Positions 42,229 through 54,032 of a stretch of 64,000 nt of DNA are shown here, one piece after another. The DNA is from Acholoe squamosa (Eukaryota > Annelida > Polychaeta > Phyllodocida > Polynoidae): assembly GCA_949317995.1 (NCBI GenBank), contig OX439049.1, positions 868,001 through 932,000 of the forward strand, given 5' to 3'. A program made the translations under genes and the position numbers. The notes beneath the pieces were generated by a model. It had not been told where the DNA came from. It worked only from the letters and a program-made list of their open reading frames with translations, and did not search any database. The stretch's first letter is position 1; the number at the start of each line of letters is the position of its first letter.

Positions 42229-44620
42229 TCACTGAGAAGCTGGTAGGGCATTCCATGCCTTAGCACCTCTATACAGAACACTTTTACGACTTGCTTCATA
42301 TTTGCGTTTTATTGTTAAAAATACAACTGCATCATGTCCCCTAGTAAATATTGGATGATTATTGATCAATAGTTCATTTGTTTGTTGTTTGTACATAAAA
42401 TTCCCCAAATGCATTTCTCTATGTGGGCCTAAAGAAGAGATCATGGATTCTTGATGTGTCTCACTAGTAGAATATCTGCTATGCACACCCAGAGCTATTC
42501 TTAGTGCTTTGTTTTGAATTATTTGTATTTTATCAAGAATATGTTTACCTGCCACATCGTAGAGTATGTCACCATAATTAGCATAAGGGAGTACCATGGC
42601 TTAATATATATTTTCAGTAGAGAATCATTATTAAGATGTGCTCTTAGCTTAGACAGCATACATACCTTGTGTAACATTTTACGAGACATTTCTTTAGCAT
42701 GTTTGTTAAAGTTTAGCACTGAGTCAAGATACACTCCCAAATATCTGAAGCTATGTCAATTTGTGTGTTACCAAACCTCAGTACATGATTGTCAATTCGT
42801 TTGAGCCATGGTCTTAATCCAAAAATCATATAGTTAGTTTTTTTGGCATTAAGGGTTAGTCGGTATCTTTTAAACCAACCCTGGAGAGCTTCCAGATCAG
42901 CCCCAAGCTGTTCAGTCATCAGGTCTTTATCATTACCCTGAACAGAAACTACTGTGTCATCTGCAAATAAATAAACTGTACCATTTTTTTAAAACATTTG
43001 CCAGATCATTAATATAAATTAGAAAAAGTGTAGGACCCAATATGGAACCCTGTGGGACTCCACAGCAAACCTCACCTTCCCCAGACATTAACCCATTGAC
43101 AAATGATCTTTGCTTTCTGTTGCACAAATAATTTCTTAGCCATACTCCATTAATTTCTTATTAACAATCTTTTCAAGTAGTTTCCCAACTACTGGTAATA
43201 GTGTAACAGGTCTCAAATTAGATACATTCAGTTTGTCTCCTTCCTTTTGTAGTGGTATAATTGTACCAATCTTCCATTGTGGGGGGACGATTCCCATCCT
43301 CAACGACATATTAAACAGGGCAACAATTTTATCAGGAATGGCTAGTAACACATCCTTTAAGACTGTAGATGAAATATTGTCAATGCAGGAGGATTTGTTT
43401 ATAAATATCCATCGCTTTTATCAAACTGACTACTTCCTCTACATTTGTACTAATGTCTATTAAATCAGACTCAATTACTGGTCCATCATAAGTCCATTCA
43501 TCATCTATAACATTTGCAAGTTTGGGATTGATCTCCAAGAAAAAATTGTTGACATAGTCCAGTATTTCCAGATCCGGTACCATAATGCCTGAATCCATGT
43601 CCTTGAGTTGAAACTTAATCTTGTTACCATCACCTTTAATAAGCCCATTAATCTCTCTCCAAAATTTCTTACTATCACCTTCATGTTCAGCTAGACAGGC
43701 CTTAATATATATAGCTTTTGCCTTACGTATAAATCACATTATTACATATCTTTTTGGCAATTTCCCAATGCTCATGTCTTTTTGATGAAATAGCTGTTTT
43801 TAGCGCATTGTCTTTATCCCTAATAATTTCCAATATATGATCAGTTACCCATGGAGCTATTTCCTTTTTAACAATGAACTGTTTCATAGGGCACATATCA
43901 TCAAGGCTTTTTAGTAAGGTATTCAAAATAAAGTTCCATCTTTCATTCACACACTCGCACAAGTCATAGGGACCCCAATCGGCTACTCTCAAACAGACTT
44001 TAAATACCTCTGCATTATATCTCTTATAAGATCTACCAACAAAATTTACTTTTTCCTTTGAGTAGTAATGACCAGTTAGAGTAATTCCTACAACACAATG
44101 ATCACCAATATTCCACTTTCTTACAATGCTCTTGTATTGTTTTGACGTATTGGTAATAACCCAATCAATACATGTATTTGATTCTTGATTACTGCGTGTA
44201 TAGTCAGAGATGACCTGTTTTAAACCCAGAATATTTAAACAAATTTTCATGCGCTTAGTAGAAACCATTCTAGGATTAAGAATATCAATATCAATATTTC
44301 CCATGATCATCAAGTCTTTACTTGGTAGTTGAGCTTGGTCAATCAATTGATGTAATGTGTCTATAAATACCGCTTTATCACCATCCAGATAGATCATTAC
44401 TAATATAAACAGCAACACGGCCACATGATTTTTCTCCCCAATCCCTGTCGAGCCTTTCAAAATTATAACCATCAATGAGAACAGGGCCGCTCAGCATGCC
44501 TTCCTCAAGCCAACTCTCAGATATGCCCAAAACTGCATCATGCATATCCATCATATTTACTCTCAGAGTATCAATTTTAGAGTGCCCGCGGTTACCATAT
44601 CCATATTTAAAATAAAGAAA
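42229..44620 (-). pseudogene. LINE ORF2 remnant: endonuclease and reverse transcriptase
   Basis: ORF2 nicks the target and copies the element RNA. The apurinic-type endonuclease begins near 44620 (LGISESWL, then FERLDRDWG), continues after a frameshift near 44405 with LMIMGNIDIDIL and ends at WNIGDHCVVGI near 44100. RT blocks follow: PPQWKIGTIIPLQKEGD and SNLRPVTLLPVVGKLLEK (43136-43351), GSILGPTLFLIYINDLA near 43040, FADDTVVSV near 42955, and the thumb and C-terminus ending YRGAKAWNALP near 42240. Motifs are well kept but lie in several frames, with stops between, so the copy is dead. Confidence 0.85.
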
Positions 44621-45571
44621 AATATAAGAGAGTCATGTGGGTATAGGCATCTTGTGCCACCCACTTTGAGTAAGAACTCCATTTGAGGTCGCATCAAGGT
44701 GTTAGCATCGACTAAAGTATAAACAAATACAGTCGGTCTACATACATGATTACAGAAATTTCATAAGAATCCTGTAACTATATAATGATTAGCAAAAAAG
44801 AAATATATACCACCCATACCATAATAGAAAAATAGCATGTAATTGATATCCACTTGTATAGTCAGCATATAGTGTAAATACCTAACACCACTAGGCCACA
44901 TCCAAATATAGATGTTTGCAAAGCCGAGTAAACAGCGGCCAGACCTCTCAGAGCGCCATAGGTTAATAATTGATTTGACCCATGTTGGGTTGATCAGCTG
45001 TTCACTGTACGTCAGGGGGTTAGGCCACACACATTAAATCAGGGTTTCAGATACTCATCCCTAAGGTTCATTAGCATCTCACCCATTTCATTGTCTTTTA
45101 CATTTTCCTGTGAGATTTGGTCAGCCTGTGCAATAGTACAGTTACTCCCCCAGCCTTTTTTAGTAGTAGCCTCGTATATGGGTCAGGTCGCCAGAAAGCA
45201 GTTGATTTTGTGTTTGGGGGGCATTTTGGACTCTTATGGCTCTGGAGAACGAAGTTGTGAACCAATCTTGTCTTACATAGACTCATTTGATAGAGGATAC
45301 TTAGGGCTATCAGAAAGATATTGATTTGTGGTCATGCATCAAAAACCCGCAGACTTGTAGCCTGCCAAAGTGAAAAAATGGCCAAATTTGTTCTTTTTTT
45401 TACTTTTTGTATTTTATACAAGTGTCCTGTATTGAATAAAGAACATCTGGAGTATCCCAAAGTTATTTTTTATATTGAATATGATTATAGGTATCATTTC
45501 CATGAGGTTTGGACATGTTACTGAATGAGAATTTTTCATCATGTGTCTTTGAAAATGGAAATCTGTAATTT

Positions 45572-45763
45572 GTAACATCCGGTACCTAAATCTAAATCAG
45601 TTATATTACATGGAAAAATTAAAGCTTCAACATTTTTGTTATTACCTATATAAAGGGACCTATTATCCCCTACTTTGGTGAAAAAATTGTGTGTCTATCA
45701 GCATCTGTCTCCATGTGAGAACAGCTTATGTGAAATAATTCTGATAAAAGTACCGGACGTTAC
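45572..45763. mobile_element. MITE-like element, left of a back-to-back pair
   Basis: Begins GTAACATCCGGTAC and ends GTACCGGACGTTAC: 14-bp terminal inverted repeats with one mismatch. 192 bp, AT-rich, no coding capacity. Confidence 0.6.
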
Positions 45764-45785
45764 GTAACGTCCGGTACTTTTATCA
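45742..45785. repeat. 44-bp perfect palindrome
   Basis: Perfect dyad centred between 45763 and 45764; the left arm reads TGATAAAAGTACCGGACGTT and then AC. It is the junction between two MITE-like elements and could extrude a cruciform. Confidence 0.95.
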
Positions 45786-45968
45786 TCATGTAAGAGGCAG
45801 TCTACTGTGCATGCATAACTCAAATTTTGTTCTATTTCGTAATTGAAGTCAATAATAGACATATTGGCCTTGCTATTGCATGCGTTTGCTATGCATAATG
45901 GGACATTCTATATTACTGACAGCAACTTTAATTACCTCCATATTTCATTATTTTGGTACTGGACGTTA
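45764..45968. mobile_element. MITE-like element, right of a back-to-back pair
   Basis: Begins GTAACGTCCGGTAC and ends GTACTGGACGTTAC: the same terminal inverted repeat as its neighbour, with one mismatch. 205 bp, AT-rich, no coding capacity. Its internal sequence is not obviously the same as the left element. Confidence 0.6.
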
Positions 45969-46106
45969 CATGACACAAAACAAGCAATAAAAATGAAACC
46001 GGATGTCGTAAGTCGGTATTTTTTGTTTTTCTGAACTGAGGGGATGTCCCTTCACAAATTTGTTAGGATTATATAAAGAAGTTAGAAAATTAATTTTTAA
46101 GGGCCC

Positions 46107-47189
46107 TCAAGGGCAAAATATTACACTTTCTGACGACCTGACCCATATATAGCCTTGTATGTCTGTCAGTCGCCACTCTAATGTCTCATCTTGACCAAAT
46201 TTCAAGTCAACCACTTCCTTCATTATCAGATACTTCTTTGCAGAATTATCTTTCTTGGTAATGGTAATTACATGTGACAGCCTTTTCGCCTCGTATCCAT
46301 CAAGACACAATTTTATCAACTCAGCTTGCTCGTCATCATCATTGTATCATGCTACTTTATACCAAAATAGCTGCTCTGCTGAATGCCAGTACACATCGTC
46401 GTATAGGATTTTACATGGGTATAGATTAGATAAGAAGGCATGGTGTGATTGGAATGCTATGCCATCTTTAACGGTAACCAATTTAGCAGCCTCCAGATTT
46501 ATTCCTTGAGGTAATTTACCTATGTCCTTGTTACATTTCTCATCTGAGCAATGTTTTTGAATAGGTTAAATTTATGCTCTATATTTCTGAAACGTATGAA
46601 GATGTTTCTATCCCTCTTACTATTGGCCTTTTTCTTGCCTACCCTATAAGCACTGTCAATGCCCAAGTATTCACCTAGCTTCACAGCACCAATGTCAACT
46701 AGTATGTCAACAATAATTTTGATTGGCGGGTCTGCGTTTTCTTTGGGAACTCCCTCAATTATGATATTTTTCCTCCTCCGTGCTTCATCGACCTGTCTTA
46801 GTATATACTTATTCTGGTCCATTTTATATAAAAGTCTCGCATTTTCAAGCTCATGCTTCTTACGGTCCAATTTTGCATTGACAATATCCCTCTCAGCCTT
46901 GTCAAGTCGGTCCTTGATAGCTGTCAACTCGTCCTTATTATCGCCCATGAACTGATCAACTTTTTTCAATGTGCTCGTTCATTTTTGTAGAATTAACAGT
47001 GAAGGAAGTTTGAAGCGATTCAAATTTCTGAATCATATTCCTATTAGAAGTTTTTAATTCCTCCATTGCCTTTAAGAGGGCGTTCTCAACATTACCTGTG
47101 GGATTTTCAGCCGATGGCAAGCTGTTGGGTTTGGCCTTATCATCCATTTTAGAACCTCTAGAGCCAGATCTATTTTGGCGTTCAGACAT
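46107..47189 (-). pseudogene. LINE ORF1 remnant: coiled coil, RRM-like domain, C-terminal NADAR domain
   Basis: ATG at 47189 starts a Ser/Arg-rich N-terminus. It is followed by a long helical stretch (AMEELKTSNRNMIQKFESLQ, then KDRLDKAERDIVNAKLDRKK) typical of trimerising ORF1 proteins, and an RRM-like region (RRKNIIIEGVPKE, YRVGKKK, NIFIRFRN). A frameshift lies in an A run near 46962 and another near 46540. After it, 46545-46107 encodes a NADAR/YbiA-like domain: FLSNLYPCKI, WHSAEQLFWYK, YEAKRLS and KFGQDETLEW match that family's SNFYP, W.T.EH...K, AKRLGR and KFxQ blocks in order. A TGA at 46347-46349 interrupts it, and a second TGA at 46107-46109 falls where the family's terminal WG is expected. 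NADAR proteins are tied to ADP-ribose/NAD metabolism. Confidence 0.75.
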
Positions 47190-47394
47190 TGTTATTTTGT
47201 AGGAAAATAACTGCCTATAATTAATCCTTGGGTGTTTATGTATCAGTATGGTAAGTATGGTAAAAATACAGTTAGAAGACACCGGATGGAAGCCGATTGT
47301 ATCGCCTACACCTTCGCGTCAACCACTGCCTTGTGCCATTTTCTGACAATTAGCTGTGAGGCAAATCATACACAAAGGGATTTATATATCCTTA
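47190..47394. other. LINE 5' flank, no gene recognised
   Basis: About 200 bp upstream of the LINE ORF1 ATG; probably its 5' untranslated region or flanking DNA. Confidence 0.35.
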
Positions 47395-47665
47395 GCAGTG
47401 CCAAAATGTTCTAATGTGGGTAGTAAAAAGGGCCCTCCAAAATACCAGTACTTTCTGTCAGTGGAGCTCCAAAATGTTCTAATGTGGGTAGTAAAAAGGT
47501 CCCTCCAAAATACCAGTACTTTCTGTCAGTGGAGCTCCAAAACGTTCTAATGTGGGTAGTAAAAAAGTCCCTCCAAAATACCAGTACTTTCTGTCAGTGG
47601 AGCTCCAAAGTGAACCAATGTAGGTAGTAAAAAGGGACCTCCAAATTACCAGTATTCTGGAGGTA
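47395..47665. repeat. 68-bp tandem repeat, about 4 copies
   Basis: AATGTTCTAATGTGGGTAGT recurs with period 68 (47405, 47473, 47541 with a G for the second T, and a drifted copy near 47609). Each unit includes CCTCCAAAATACCAGTACTT and GTCAGTGGAGCTCC. Confidence 0.92.
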
Positions 47666-48990
47666 ACAGGCTCTCAAATGCCAGAGATTTTTCCATATTA
47701 TCCAATTTTGACATTAGATATTTCCTTTGATAAGATTTGTAGGGATCTGAACATTTCAGATGTCAAAATGTTACATGTGCTCTCTATATTTCACAGAGAA
47801 ATGTTATTGTTACTTTATTACTTATACATGTTAATTAGCTCTGTAATCTGGTAATTAGCTAATTGTTCTAAGACATGGCCAGACATGTCATATCCATTGG
47901 AATGTTACATAATGATTCATCCAGTTCCTACTAATGTTAATGGTCAGATTACATAGAGAAAGACTCTAAATATTGTAGGACAGCTCAAAATATGTGACTC
48001 AATCATTTTTTATCCCAATTAATGACTTAATTGCATCTTTAATCAAAAATGTTTTATCAGGTCTTAGCTGTCCCCATACTGAGTTTGATCCAACAGAATA
48101 AAATATTTTTCAGTACACATTAAAACGTCCTGGCAATAGTCTTCTTCAATTGATCATATACCAAAATTTATTAGAGTGTATTTAAAAACATTTACCCTCA
48201 GTTCAAAACGTTTTGCTAGATTGTGGGAGAGGGGCAGCATTTTTAAGGGCTGTTGCCAAAAGGTATTACAGTGTATTGAAGAACATTGTGTCTGGTGCAT
48301 TCGTGTAGTGAATGAATGCCAAAATGTTTTAAAGTGTAATGGAGAATATTTTTCTTCAATGCAAAACATTTAAAAACGTTTAGCGAGGAGTGAAGGAATA
48401 TTGTAGGGGCTCTGGGGAAACATGCATTTGAGTGTCTTGATAAACATTTTCCTCCAGTGACAAACGTTTTATAACATTGTAACAAGAGCAGTTTTGTCCT
48501 CCTTGACCCACGATGAACTGAGCTAATACCTTTTTTTCTATTTTAGATATCAGAATTAAATCATGACAAACATTCACATTGATATATTTAATTTTGGGAA
48601 TTATGAACTGAAATTATATGGGTAAAATTAGGTTGTAAGCAACCAAGGGCAGCATAAAACCCTTCCAGTGATAATACAATGTATATTGCAATGAATATAT
48701 GGCATGGATGTGGAGCACTCTTACGGAACTATAATATAGAAATACTAAATTTACTTCTAACTCCCTACTGATTTTTTTTTTAATGATTAATGTAATTTGG
48801 TTCAGTAGGTACATATTGATCCTAGTGAGGAAGAAGGTAGCCACTTGGGCCTGCGCAAGTACTGTGCCTGTGCAGGTGAGTGGAGAGTGAGCTGACAGGT
48901 AGAACTGGGTCACTCTGGTTGGAAACAGGTGGGTGGCCCTACAGGACCAATACCCTGAACAGTGAGTATAACTACTGTTCGATACCGATA
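47666..48990. other. No gene recognised; degenerate repeat at 48110-48490
   Basis: AT-rich. Between 48110 and 48490 four loosely similar segments carry CAAAA(T/C)(G/T)TTT..., AGTGTATT and AACATTT at spacings near 90 bp, probably an old tandem repeat. No coding motif was seen. Confidence 0.4.
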
Positions 48991-50585
48991 ACATAGCTGC
49001 ATGTAGGATAGGGCCATGTAGGTACATGATAACACAGCTACATGTAGGATAGGGCCATGTAGGTACATGGTAACATAGCTGCATGTAGGATAGGACCATG
49101 TAGGTACATGGTAACATAGCTGCATGTAGGATAGGGCCATGTAGGTACATGGTAACATAGCTACATATAGGATAGGGCCATGTAGGTACATGGTAACATA
49201 GCTACATGTTGGATAGGGCCATGTAGGTACATGGTAACATAGCTACATGTAGGATAGGGCCATGTAGGTACATGGTAACATAGCTACATGTATGATAGGG
49301 CCATGTAAGTACATGGTAACATAGTTACAGGAAGGAAAGGGTCATGTAGGTACATGGTAACATAGCTACATGTTGGATAGGGTCATGTAGGTAAATGATA
49401 ACATAGCTACATGTTGGATAGGGCCATGTAGGTACATGGTAACATAGGTACAGGAAGGGAAGGGCCATGTAGGTACATGGTAACATAGCTACATGTTGGA
49501 TAGGGTCATGTAGGTACATGATAACATAGCTACATGTTGGATAGGGCCATGTAGGTACATGGTAACATAACTACATGTATGATAGGGCCATGTAGGTACA
49601 TGGTAACATAGCTACATGTATGAGAGGGCCATGTAGGTACATGATAACAGCTACATGTAGGATAGGGTCATGTAGGTACATGGTAACATAGCTACATGTA
49701 GAATAGGGCCATTTAGGTACATGATAACATAGCTACATGTAGGATAGGACCATGTAGGTACATGGTAACATAGCTACATGTATAATAGGGCCATGTAGGT
49801 ACGTGGTAATATAGCTACATGTAGGATAGGGCCATGTAGGTACATGGTAACATAGGTACAGGAAGGGAAGGGCCATGTAGGTACATGGTAACATAGCTAC
49901 ATGTAGGATAGGGCCATGTAGGTACATGGTAATATAGCTACATGTAGGATAGGGCCATGTAGGTACATGGTAACATAGCTACATGTATGATAGGGCCATG
50001 TAGGTACATGGTAATATAGCTACATGTAGGATAGGGCCATGTAGGTACATGGTAATATAGCTACATGAAGGTACATGGTAACATAGCTACATGTAGGATA
50101 GGGCCATTTAGGTACATGGTAACATAGCTACATGTAGGATAGGGCCATGTAGGTACATGGTAACATAGCTACATGTAGGATAGCGCCATGTAGGTACATG
50201 GTAACATAGCTACATGTATGATAGGGCCATGTAGGTACATGGTAATATAGCTACATGTAGGATAGGGCCATGTAGGTACATGGTAATATAGCTACATGAA
50301 GGTACATGGTAACATAGCTACATGTAGGATAGGGCCATTTAGGTACATGGTAACATAGCTACATGTAGGATAGGGCCATGTAGGTACATGGTAACATAGC
50401 TACATGTAGGATAGCGCCATGTAGGTACATGGTAACATAGCTACATGTATGATAGGGCCATGTAGGTACATGGTAACATAGCTACATGTAGGATAGGGCC
50501 ATGTAGGTACATGGTAACATAGGTACAGGAAGGGAAGGGCCATGTAGGTACATGGTAACATAGGTACAGGAAGGGAAGGGCACTT
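48991..50585. repeat. 41-bp satellite, family A, about 38 copies
   Basis: Unit GTAGGTACATGGTAACATAG + CTACATGTAGGATAGGGCCAT, period 41 (GGTACATG at 49021 and 49062). Variants include AGGTACAGGAAGGGAAGGGCC and short copies missing the GGATAGGGCC part. A repeated four-unit block around 50040-50230 and 50230-50430 shows recent internal duplication. It ends in an AAGGATAAGAT run. Confidence 0.95.
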
Positions 50586-50867
50586 GATAATATAGATAAG
50601 GATAAGATAAGGATAAGATAAGGACATTGTGATGACCTACAGGTAAACTAGGTGTATGTGTTATGTACTACACATACATGTATCATATCTACAAGTGATT
50701 TAATGTGAAGTATGCTGCATGAAGGATTATAACAGCAGGAACGTAATTTATAGTGGAGGTAAGATTTATTTTAGATACTTTGAACCACTTGACCATAATT
50801 GATCATTCATTACATCAATCTCAAGTGTTTATGCACTAAATGATCCTGTTATGAACGATACATGTTG
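50586..50867. other. Spacer between the two 41-bp satellites
   Basis: About 280 bp. It includes GATAAGGATAAGATAAGGATA repeats at its start and satellite-like TACATGTATCATATCTACAAG near 50675. No gene is visible. Confidence 0.5.
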
Positions 50868-53800
50868 TATATCTACAGGTGTGTAGGTGCCACATATGGT
50901 ACACGTTGTATATCTACAGGTGTGTAGGTGCTATGTATGATACATGTATTGTATCTGCAGGTGTGTAGGTGCCATGTATGATACATGTATTGTATCCACA
51001 GGTGTGTAGGTGCTAAGTATGATACATGTTTTGTATCTACAGGTGTGTAGGTGGCATGTATGATACATGTAGTGTATCTACAGGTGTGTAGGTGCTATGT
51101 ATGATACATGTATTGTATCTGCAGGTGTGTAGGTGTCATGTATGATACACGTATTGTATCTACAGGTGTGTAGGTGCCATGTATGATACACGTATTGTAT
51201 CTATAGGTGTGTAGGTGTCATGTATGATACACGTATTGTATCTACAGGTGTGTAGGTGCCATGTATGATACACGTATTGTATCTGCAGGTGTGTAGGAGT
51301 CATGTATGATACATATATTGTATCTACAGGTGTGTAGGTGCCATGTACGATATATGTATTGTATCTACAGGTATGTAGGTGCCATGTATGATACATGTAG
51401 TATATCTACAGGTGTGTATGTGTCAAGTACAATACATGTATTGTATCTACAGGTGTGTAGGTGTCATGTATGATACACATATTGTATCTACAGGTGTGTA
51501 GGTGCCATGTATGATATATATATATATATATATATTGTATCTACAGGTGTGTAGGTGTCATGTATGATACATGTAGTGTATTACAGGTGTGTAGGTGCCA
51601 TATATGATACATGTTGTATATCTACAGGTGTGTAGGTGCCATGTACGATATATGTATTGTATCTACAGGTGTGTAGGTGTAATGTATGATACATGCAGTG
51701 TATCTACAGGTGTGTAGGTGTAATGTATGATACATGTAGTGTATCTACAGGTGTGTAGGTGCCATGTATGATACTGCATGTATCATACATGATGCATGTT
51801 TTGTATCTACAAGTGTGTAGGTGTCATGTATGATACATGTATTGTATCTACAGGTGTGTAGGAGTCATATATGATACATGTATTGTATCTGCAGGTGTGT
51901 AGGAGTCATGTGTGATACATGTATTGTATCTACAGGTGTGTAGGTGTCATGTATGATACATGTAGTATATCTACAGGTGTGTAGGTGTCATGTATGATAC
52001 ATGTATTGTATCTACAGGTGCGTAGGTGTCATGTATGATACATGTATTGTATCTACAGGTGTGTAGGTGTCATGTATGATACATGTATTGTATCTACAGG
52101 TGTGTAGGTGCTAAGTATGATGCATGTTTTGTATCTACAGGTTTGTAGGTGCCATGTATGATACATGTATTGTATCTACAGGTGTGTAGGTGCTAAGTAT
52201 GATACATGTATTGTATCTACAGGTGTGTTGGTGTCATGTATGATACATGTAGTGTATCTACAGGTGTGTAGGTGCCATGTACGATACATGTAGTATATCT
52301 ACAGGTGTGAGGTGCCATGTATAATACATGTAGTGTATCTACAGGTGTGTAGGTGCCATGTATGATACATGTAGTATATCTACAGGTGTGTAGGTGCCAT
52401 GTATGATACATGTTGTATATCTACAGGTGTGTAGGTGCCATGTACGATATATGTATTGTATCTACAGGTGTGTAGGTGTCATGTATGATACATGTAGTGT
52501 ATCTACAGGTGTGTAGGTGTCGTGTATTATACATGTAGTGTATCTACAGGTGTGTAGGTGCCATGTATGATACATGTAGTGTATGTACAGGTGTGTAGGT
52601 GGTATGTATGATACATGTAGTATATCTACAGGTGTGTAGGTGCCATGTATGATACATGTAGTATATCTACAGGTGTGTAGGTGCCATGTACGATATATGT
52701 ATTGTATCTACAGGTGTGTAGGTGTAATGTACGATACATGCAGTGTATCTACAGGTGTGTAGGTGTCATGTATGATACATGTAGTGTATCTACAGGTGTG
52801 ATGGTGTCGTGTATTATACATGCAGTGTATCTACAGGTGTGTAGGTGTCATGTATGATACATGTAGTGCATCTACAGGTGTGTAGGTGTCGTGTATTATA
52901 CATGTAGTGTATCTACAGGTGTGTAGGTGCCATGTATGATACATGTAGTGTATCTACAGGTGTGTAGGTGCCATGTACGATACATGTGTTGTATCTTTAG
53001 GTGTGTAGGTACCATGTACGATACATATATTGTATCTACAGGTGTGTAGGTGTCATGTATGATACATATATTGTATGTACAGGTGTGTAGGTGTCATGTA
53101 TGATATAAGTATTGTATCTCCAGGTGTGTAGGTGCCATGTACGATACATGTATTGTATCTACAGGTGTGTAGGTGTCATGTACGATACATGTATTGTATC
53201 TACAGGTGTGTAGGTGTAATGTATGATACATGTATTGTATCTGCAGGTGTGTAGGTGCCATGTACTATACATATATTGTATGTACAGGTGTGTAGGTGCC
53301 ATATATGATACATGTATTGTATCTACAGGTGTGTAGGTGCCATGTATGATACATGTATTGTATCTACAGGTGTGTAGGTGTCATGTATGATACATGTATT
53401 GTATCTACAGGTGTGTAGGTGTCATGTATGATACATGTATTGTATCTACAGGTGTGTAGGTGCCATGTATGATACACGTATTGTATCTACAGGTGTGTAG
53501 GTGCCATGTATGATACATGTATTGTATCTACAGGTGTGTAGGTGTCATGTATGATACATGTAGTGTATCTACAGGTGTGTAGGTGCCATTTACGATACAT
53601 GTAGTATATCTACAGGTGTGAGGTGCCATGTATAATACATGTAGTGTATCTACAGGTGTGTAGGTGCCATGTATGATACATGTAGTATATCTACAGGTGT
53701 GTAGGTGCCATGTATGATACATGTAGTATATCTACAGGTGTGAAGGTGTCATGTATGATACATGTAGTGTATCTACAGGTGTGTAGGTGTCGTGTATTAT

Positions 53801-54032
53801 ACATGTAGTGTATGTACAGGTGTGTAGGTGGTATGTATGATACATGTAGTATATCTACAGGTGTGTAGGTGCCATGTATGATACATGTAGTAATTCTACA
53901 GGTGTGTAGGTGCCATGTACGATATATGTATTGTATCTACAGGTGTGTAGGTGTAATGTACGATACATGCAGTGTATCTACAGGTGTGTAGGTGTCATGT
54001 ATGATACATGTAGTGTATCTAAAGGTGTGATG
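50868..54032. repeat. 41-bp satellite, family B, first block (about 77 copies)
   Basis: Unit GTGTGTAGGTGCCATGTATG + ATACATGTATTGTATCTACAG, period 41 (GTAGGTGTCATG at 52022 and 52063). Each unit holds the palindrome CATGTAT-G-ATACATG. Variable positions are GCC/GTC/GTA after AGGT, GTATG/GTACG, and GTATTGT/GTAGTGT/GTAGTAT. A TATATATATA expansion occurs near 51515. Blocks about 1,311 bp apart (52217 and 53528) are near-identical, showing higher-order duplication. Confidence 0.97.

Larger units (their letters stand above)
44621..46106. other. Interval between LINE ORF1 and ORF2, with MITE-like inserts
   Basis: About 1.5 kb without a coding motif. It includes the paired inserts at 45572-45968 and a further related CCGGATGTCGTAA near 46000. 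Confidence 0.5.
42100..47189 (-). mobile_element. Decayed LINE (CR1/Jockey-like) with a NADAR domain in ORF1
   Basis: On the minus strand: ORF1 (47189 to 46107), a 1.5-kb interval holding two MITE-like inserts, then ORF2 with endonuclease and RT (44620 to 42229). The domain order and RT motifs fit the CR1/Jockey superfamilies; the exact clade is not determined. The 3' limit is approximate. Confidence 0.8.
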
